A stretch of DNA of 16,912 bases, taken from positions 1 to 16,912 of the forward strand of contig DCHJ01000016.1 in the NCBI GenBank assembly GCA_002314805.1, in the 5' to 3' direction. A program made the translations under genes and the position numbers. Positions 13,375-16,912 of this stretch are shown here, piece by piece. Under the pieces are notes generated by a model. It searched no databases and had not been told where the DNA came from. It was given only the letters and a program-made list of their open reading frames with translations. Positions within the stretch are counted from its first letter, which is position 1. The number at the start of each line of letters is the position of its first letter. This stretch comes from Lachnospiraceae bacterium UBA1755. GTDB taxonomy: Bacteria > Bacillota > Clostridia > Lachnospirales > Lachnospiraceae.

Positions 13375-14908
13375 TCTTTGCACCTCCCTTTGCCTTACTT
13401 GAGTCAAGCGCTACAGTAAGTATCTTCTCCTGGGTAGCTTCTTCCCGGGTAAACTCGCCCACCATATATCCTGAATTCATAACATATATCCTGTCACTCA
13501 TACCAAGCAGCTCCGGAAGCTCCGAAGATATCATGATCACCGAAAGCCCCTGCTTAACAAGCTCACCTATGATCCTGTGAATTTCAGCCTTAGCTCCTAC
13601 ATCGACGCCGCGGGTAGGCTCATCCAGGATGACAAGCTTGGGCTTAAGTGCTGTTGCCCTTGCAACAGAAACCTTCTGCTGGTTGCCGCCCGAAAGATTC
13701 TCTACGATGAATTCCTCATTGGGAGCCTTGATACCGAACTGCTCAATGGCATTTACACCAAGAGCCTTCTCCTGTGCAAAATCAATGAATCCGCCCTTTG
13801 ATATCCTGTGCAGCTGTACTAAGCTGACATTCTTCTGGATATCCATTCCGCGAACCAGTCCGTATTTGCCACGATCCTCGGAAACATATACTATGCCCAG
13901 CTCCATAGCCTTGCGGTAATTGTCTATCTTAAGCTCCTTCCCGCCGAGGAATATCTGTCCCGAATCAGGCTTTGTAAGTCCGCAGACAGCAAGTGCCAGC
14001 TCTGTCCTTCCGGCTCCTGCAAGTCCGCTGAGACCGACGATCTCACCCTTACGCACATTGAAGCTGATGTCATGAAGCAGTTTACCCTGATTAAGGTTCT
14101 TAACCTCCATCTCCATTCCGCCGATCTCAACATCTGCCTTCGGATAATATGCCGTAACCTCACGGCCTACCATGTCAGCTACCAGAAGGTTCTTATTTGT
14201 ATCCCTGATATCCCGGCAGGACACGAACTCACCGTCACGGATAACGGTGACTCTGTCACAAAGCTCAAATATCTCTTCTAATCTGTGTGAGATATATACG
14301 ATAGAAACACCCTGATTCTTAAGATTTCTGACGATCTGGAAAAGGGCCTTTACCTCTCTGTCGGTAAGCGATGCTGTGGGCTCATCCATGATAAGGATGT
14401 TGGAATCAAATGTCAGTGCCTTTGCTATCTCGACCAGCTGCTTTGAAGCCATACCGATCTCCTTAACCTTGGCATGCACATCAAGATCAATATCCATCCT
14501 CTTGAAAATGACCTTTACCTTTTCTTCCATTGCCTTGTAATCAAGAACAGGAACAATAACCCTCTTTGTGATCTCGTGGTTGAGGAACATGTTCTCAAGA
14601 ATAGTCATCTCATTAAAGAGAGATGTCTCCTGATGCATAATTGCGATACCTTTATCAAATGCATCAATAGGATTCTTGATTTCAACCTTTTCTCCATTAA
14701 CATAAATGTCTCCGGAATCCTGATTGTAAACACCGGTAACAACCTTCATAAGTGTTGACTTTCCGGCACCGTTCTCTCCGCAGATGGCATGTATTTCTCC
14801 CTTTCGGATATCAAGACACATATCCTTAAGAGCATGTACACCCGGGAAGCTCTTATTAATCTTATCAAGAGCTAAAACGGTCTCTGAATAATTAATAGTT
14901 TCTCCCAT
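13367..14908 (-). CDS. Sugar ABC transporter ATP-binding protein (RbsA-like)
   Basis: The 513-residue fused double ATPase powers uptake. The first domain has Walker A GENGAGKST (44-52) and Walker B ILIMDEP (171-177), with a divergent signature around MASKQLVEIAKAL (153-165). The second domain has a degenerate P-loop GLAGAGRTE (295-303), signature LSGGNQQK (405-412) and Walker B LVILDEP (425-431). This asymmetry is usual for RbsA, MglA and LsrA. It is first in the operon, with AAGGAAGTGAG before the ATG, and precedes the two permeases and the binding protein. Confidence 0.97.
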   Translation of the reverse strand: MGETINYSETVLALDKINKSFPGVHALKDMCLDIRKGEIHAICGENGAGKSTLMKVVTGVYNQDSGDIYVNGEKVEIKNPIDAFDKGIAIMHQETSLFNEMTILENMFLNHEITKRVIVPVLDYKAMEEKVKVIFKRMDIDLDVHAKVKEIGMASKQLVEIAKALTFDSNILIMDEPTASLTDREVKALFQIVRNLKNQGVSIVYISHRLEEIFELCDRVTVIRDGEFVSCRDIRDTNKNLLVADMVGREVTAYYPKADVEIGGMEMEVKNLNQGKLLHDISFNVRKGEIVGLSGLAGAGRTELALAVCGLTKPDSGQIFLGGKELKIDNYRKAMELGIVYVSEDRGKYGLVRGMDIQKNVSLVQLHRISKGGFIDFAQEKALGVNAIEQFGIKAPNEEFIVENLSGGNQQKVSVARATALKPKLVILDEPTRGVDVGAKAEIHRIIGELVKQGLSVIMISSELPELLGMSDRIYVMNSGYMVGEFTREEATQEKILTVALDSSKAKGGAKND

Positions 14909-14942
14909 AACTCACTTCCTTTTTCAGATTTGTTAATTCGCT

Positions 14943-14972
14943 GTATCAGATAATATCACCATCAGCAGTCAA
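14943..14972 (-). promoter_or_regulatory. Candidate promoter of the ABC operon
   Basis: On the minus strand TTGACT (14972-14967) and TGATAC (14948-14943) are separated by 18 bases. The -10 box is weak, so the call is tentative. The rest of 14909-15255 holds the operator-like site, the terminator and direct repeats listed separately; no gene is visible in it. Confidence 0.35.
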
Positions 14973-15007
14973 CGTTTAAACAACAAAAATAACAAATCAA
15001 CGCAAAA

Positions 15008-15021
15008 TGTTATCGTTAACA
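15008..15021. promoter_or_regulatory. LacI/CcpA-type operator (cre-like)
   Basis: TGTTATCGTTAACA is centred on CG with inverted TGTTA/TAACA arms, a LacI-family form that also fits the CcpA cre consensus at most positions. It lies about 35 bases upstream of the candidate -35 box. LacI-2 or a CcpA protein could bind it. Confidence 0.5.
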
Positions 15022-15035
15022 ACTTAATAATAAAA

Positions 15036-15105
15036 CTAACCCCCGCACTTTTTCAATAACCAAATATATATTTGGCATTTTAGCCTAAAAATGCGGGGGC
15101 TTTTT
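15036..15105 (-). terminator. Structured terminator after LacI-2
   Basis: CCCCCGCA then TTTTT (15040-15053, C15048 bulged) pairs with AAAAATGCGGGGG (15087-15099), a 13-bp stem. Inside it lies a perfect palindrome CCAAATATATATTTGG (15060-15075). TTTTTGTG follows on the plus strand; TTAGTTTTATT follows on the minus strand. It probably ends the LacI-2 message and insulates the ABC operon. Confidence 0.8.
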
Positions 15106-15133
15106 GTGCATTATTCCGATTCCTGTATCCCGG

Positions 15134-15210
15134 CCTGCGCATAGCAGTATCCCATAGTCTGCTTATTCCAACGTAAGGATATCAGGTACCTCATCCTGCG
15201 CATAGCAATA
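15134..15210. repeat. Direct repeat of CCTGCGCATAGCA
   Basis: CCTGCGCATAGCAGTA (15134-15149) recurs as CCTGCGCATAGCAATA (15195-15210), one mismatch in 16 and 61 bases apart. It lies downstream of the LacI-2 stop codon. TGCGCATAGCAA also occurs at 960-971 beside the rubrerythrin promoter. Confidence 0.7.
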
Positions 15211-15255
15211 CCGGATCAATTGTCATACATCCCGGTATATCTACGGCAGCTTTCG

Positions 15256-16290
15256 TCAGACTGTATCGCCTTCTCTGATCTCGGAATGTGTAAGTACATT
15301 ATCCGGAACAATGTCGCTTTCTATGTAATTGATCAGCATTTCAGCTGCCAGACGTCCGATCTCATGCTGCGGCTGTATTACGGAGGCTATCCTCGGATAG
15401 TAGCTGATAAGCGGATCCATACCATCATGTCCTATTATTGCCAGATCCTCCGGAACACGTATCCCGTATCTGATACACTCTCCCAGCAGGCTTCTCGCAA
15501 TTACGTCATTCTCACAATACACTGCCGTGATCTGAGGATCATTCTTTAACCGTCTGAAATCCTCTTTTGATATTGACGAACGGTTTTTTACTGTTCCGCG
15601 TCCCTCTATCATAAGTGCAGGCTCCAGTCCGTGCTCCTCAAGGGATTTAAGGAAACCTCCCGTCCTGTTGCGCCAGATATTTCTCTGAAAGGTCTCAATA
15701 TAATCCTCGCCGTCAGTTACTCCTGCTGCATCACTGATCTTTCCGTGTATACAGGCAATCTTCGTATGACCTCTGTCTATAAGATAGTTCGCTGCTCTGT
15801 ATCCACCGTCAAAATCATCACTGGATATTTCCGGTACTCCTGCCAGGATTCTCTCATTGTCTATGGTAACGACTCTGATCCCATCTGCATTAAGGGACCT
15901 TACCGTTTCTTCATCAAGATTGAGATGATGAAAAATGACACCCTCTGTCTGATGTTCGATCATCATCCTGATACAGTCGTTCAGTCCTTTTTCGGACGTA
16001 GCATCAAGAATGATCCTGAAATATCCGCGTTCAGCGCAGACTGCCTCTATGCCATTGCTCACATTGGCAAAAAAGGGATTGGAAATATTGGACATAACAT
16101 AAGCGATCGTATTGCTTCGTCTGGTAACCAGACTCTTTGCCATAAGATTTGGCCTATAGGACAATTCCTCCAATGCCGCATAAACCCGTTTTCTGGTTTT
16201 CTCATTTACGGTTCCTTTGTTATTGACCACCCGGGAAACCGTCATTACCGATACTCCGGCTCTCTTAGCTACATCTGCCAGTGTTGACAC
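15256..16290 (-). CDS. LacI family transcriptional regulator 2
   Basis: The 344-residue repressor has a helix-turn-helix (about 3-24, TLADVAKRAGVSVMTVSRVVN), a hinge helix (NLMAKSLVTRRS, 48-59) and a sugar-binding-type effector domain with FHHLNLDEE, YCENDVIARS and IGHDGMDP. It starts with GTG, preceded by GGAGG at eight bases. It is transcribed toward the ABC operon and separated from it by a terminator, so it is the likely local regulator of import. It shares length and many effector-domain positions with LacI-1, while its recognition helix differs (VSVMT versus VSRMT), consistent with related ligands and different operators. Confidence 0.95.
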   Translation of the reverse strand: MSTLADVAKRAGVSVMTVSRVVNNKGTVNEKTRKRVYAALEELSYRPNLMAKSLVTRRSNTIAYVMSNISNPFFANVSNGIEAVCAERGYFRIILDATSEKGLNDCIRMMIEHQTEGVIFHHLNLDEETVRSLNADGIRVVTIDNERILAGVPEISSDDFDGGYRAANYLIDRGHTKIACIHGKISDAAGVTDGEDYIETFQRNIWRNRTGGFLKSLEEHGLEPALMIEGRGTVKNRSSISKEDFRRLKNDPQITAVYCENDVIARSLLGECIRYGIRVPEDLAIIGHDGMDPLISYYPRIASVIQPQHEIGRLAAEMLINYIESDIVPDNVLTHSEIREGDTV

Positions 16291-16329
16291 TGTTCTTTCC
16301 TCCGTTAAAAAATCTTTATTGCGCCCGTT

Positions 16330-16437
16330 CTATTCTCTTCTGTACTCCTGCTCCTCAGTATTCGTAATCCACCAACGCTGTTTCACAGGATCATTCCAAT
16401 CTGTCAACTGATCAAGGAATTCCTGTTCCGCATCCAC
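16330..16437 (-). pseudogene. Coding-like remnant, family unknown
   Basis: One frame from GTG at 16437 to TAG at 16330 reads 35 residues of protein-like composition: VDAEQEFLDQLTDW, then NDPVKQRWWITNTEEQ. No ribosome binding site or start fits, and upstream the frame closes at a TGA. It looks like the last part of a broken gene. I do not recognise the family. Confidence 0.35.
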
Positions 16438-16447
16438 CCTGTGGTAA

Positions 16448-16470
16448 ACAGTTCAACCATTTGAACCTGT
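16448..16470. repeat. GTTCAA inverted repeat
   Basis: ACAG-TTCAA and TTGAA-(C)-CTGT pair around a four-base loop CCAT. It may be an operator upstream of LacI-2 or a hairpin between the two gene remnants. Confidence 0.35.
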
Positions 16471-16485
16471 GTTGAAAAATTCGTC

Positions 16486-16716
16486 CTAATCAAAGATTTT
16501 CTCATTCTTTATAAAATCAATGATATCCACATGTTTTATTCCATTTCGTTTCTGCGTCAGATCCCGCCGTGTAATCAAGTACTTTGGATAGCCGTCTGCT
16601 ATCATCTCCAGTGGACGATACTCGCGATCTTCAGTAGCCTTACTATCCATGATTGTTATAAACCGAGTCCCATAATTTATCAAGTTATCCAGAAGGAAAT
16701 TCTGCTGCGCTGCAAT
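16486..16716 (-). pseudogene. C-terminal fragment of an AAA family ATPase
   Basis: The open frame ends at TAG 16488-16486 and is closed upstream by TAG at 16719-16717. It encodes about 77 residues; the last 53 match the end of the archaeal-type AAA/DUF4143 ATPases common in Firmicutes as I recall them: DREYRPLEMIADGYPKYLIT, then QKRNGIKHVDIIDFI. These proteins are normally about 400 residues, so the ATPase domain with its P-loop is missing. No proper start or ribosome binding site is visible. It is a decayed remnant unrelated to the sugar locus. Confidence 0.65.
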
Positions 16717-16813
16717 CTATTTTCTTCTTCCTCTGTGCTTCTCTTTTTTCTGTTGCAGCTTCCCTAGTTTTGCAGTTACTGTGACATGCTAATGGCTACC
16801 AAACCTTTGATTT

Positions 16814-16837
16814 ATAAGGCCTGGAGCCTATTTTTTT
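16814..16837 (+). terminator. Possible short terminator
   Basis: ATAAGGC (16814-16820) and GCCTAT (16826-16831) form a short stem with one bulge, followed by a run of T to 16837 on the plus strand. No plus-strand gene is visible before it. Confidence 0.3.
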
Positions 16838-16861
16838 ATCTATTTTTAATACATATATCTA

Positions 16862-16890
16862 TTGCGTTTTGTTGCGTTATGTGGTATAAT
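16862..16890 (+). promoter_or_regulatory. Outward-facing promoter with extended -10
   Basis: TTGCGT (16862-16867) and TATAAT (16885-16890) are 17 bases apart, and TGG precedes the -10 box, giving an extended -10 element. It reads out of the window to the right, toward a gene not included. Confidence 0.65.
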
Positions 16891-16912
16891 ATATTGTAAT
16901 ACCTATTTCCGG

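Noticed and set aside
4920..16477. Shared 11-mer CTGTGTTGAAA upstream of both LacI genes (4920-4930 and 16467-16477)
   Set aside because: Dozens of 11-base matches are expected by chance in a window of this size, and the flanks do not match.
16791..16898. Plus-strand 35-codon ORF starting MATKPLIYK
   Set aside because: It lacks a ribosome binding site and runs through a terminator-like hairpin and the -35 and -10 boxes of the outward promoter.

Overview
The window looks like a chromosomal segment of an anaerobic clostridium, most likely a gut or rumen Lachnospiraceae. This rests on the rubrerythrin gene, the lipoprotein leader ending LAAC followed by a long Ala/Glu/Lys linker, strong GGAGG ribosome binding sites, LacI-family regulation and moderate GC. 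The exact taxon is inference. Almost everything is read from the minus strand; the only convincing plus-strand gene is at 5161-6228.

Left flank (1-1933): a bidirectional terminator, a rubrerythrin gene with a long leader, and a small membrane-anchored zinc-ribbon protein. These look like housekeeping or stress genes unrelated to the rest.

Central system (1934-16290): a substrate-import and catabolism locus. From right to left it has a LacI regulator (15256-16290), a structured terminator, an operator-like site and weak promoter, then an operon. The operon runs ribose/AI-2-type ABC ATPase, two permeases, substrate-binding lipoprotein, a hairpin, a phosphotriesterase-like metal hydrolase, a tiny leader ORF, and a creatinase-like M24 protein ending at a strong terminator. 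Next come a UroD-superfamily protein with its own palindrome at the ribosome binding site, and a convergent aldose-epimerase-like DUF4432 gene. A second, closely related LacI regulator with an unusual promoter region follows. Last is a two-gene operon, a second M24 protein plus an Anabaena-sensory-rhodopsin-transducer (ASRT) homologue, behind a perfect -35 box and a perfect 18-bp palindromic operator.

Working model (inference): the ABC importer brings in a sugar or sugar-like compound. DUF4432, the phosphotriesterase-like protein, the UroD-like protein and the two M24 proteins process it. The two paralogous LacI repressors, and perhaps the ASRT protein as an intracellular small-molecule binder, sense it. 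Both M24 proteins lack the two metal-binding aspartates of the family, so they are probably not ordinary aminopeptidases. The substrate cannot be named from the sequence. This enzyme set is the best candidate for an undescribed system here.

Right flank (16291-16912): decayed gene pieces, including the C-terminal tail of an AAA ATPase, and a good outward-facing promoter for a gene beyond the window.
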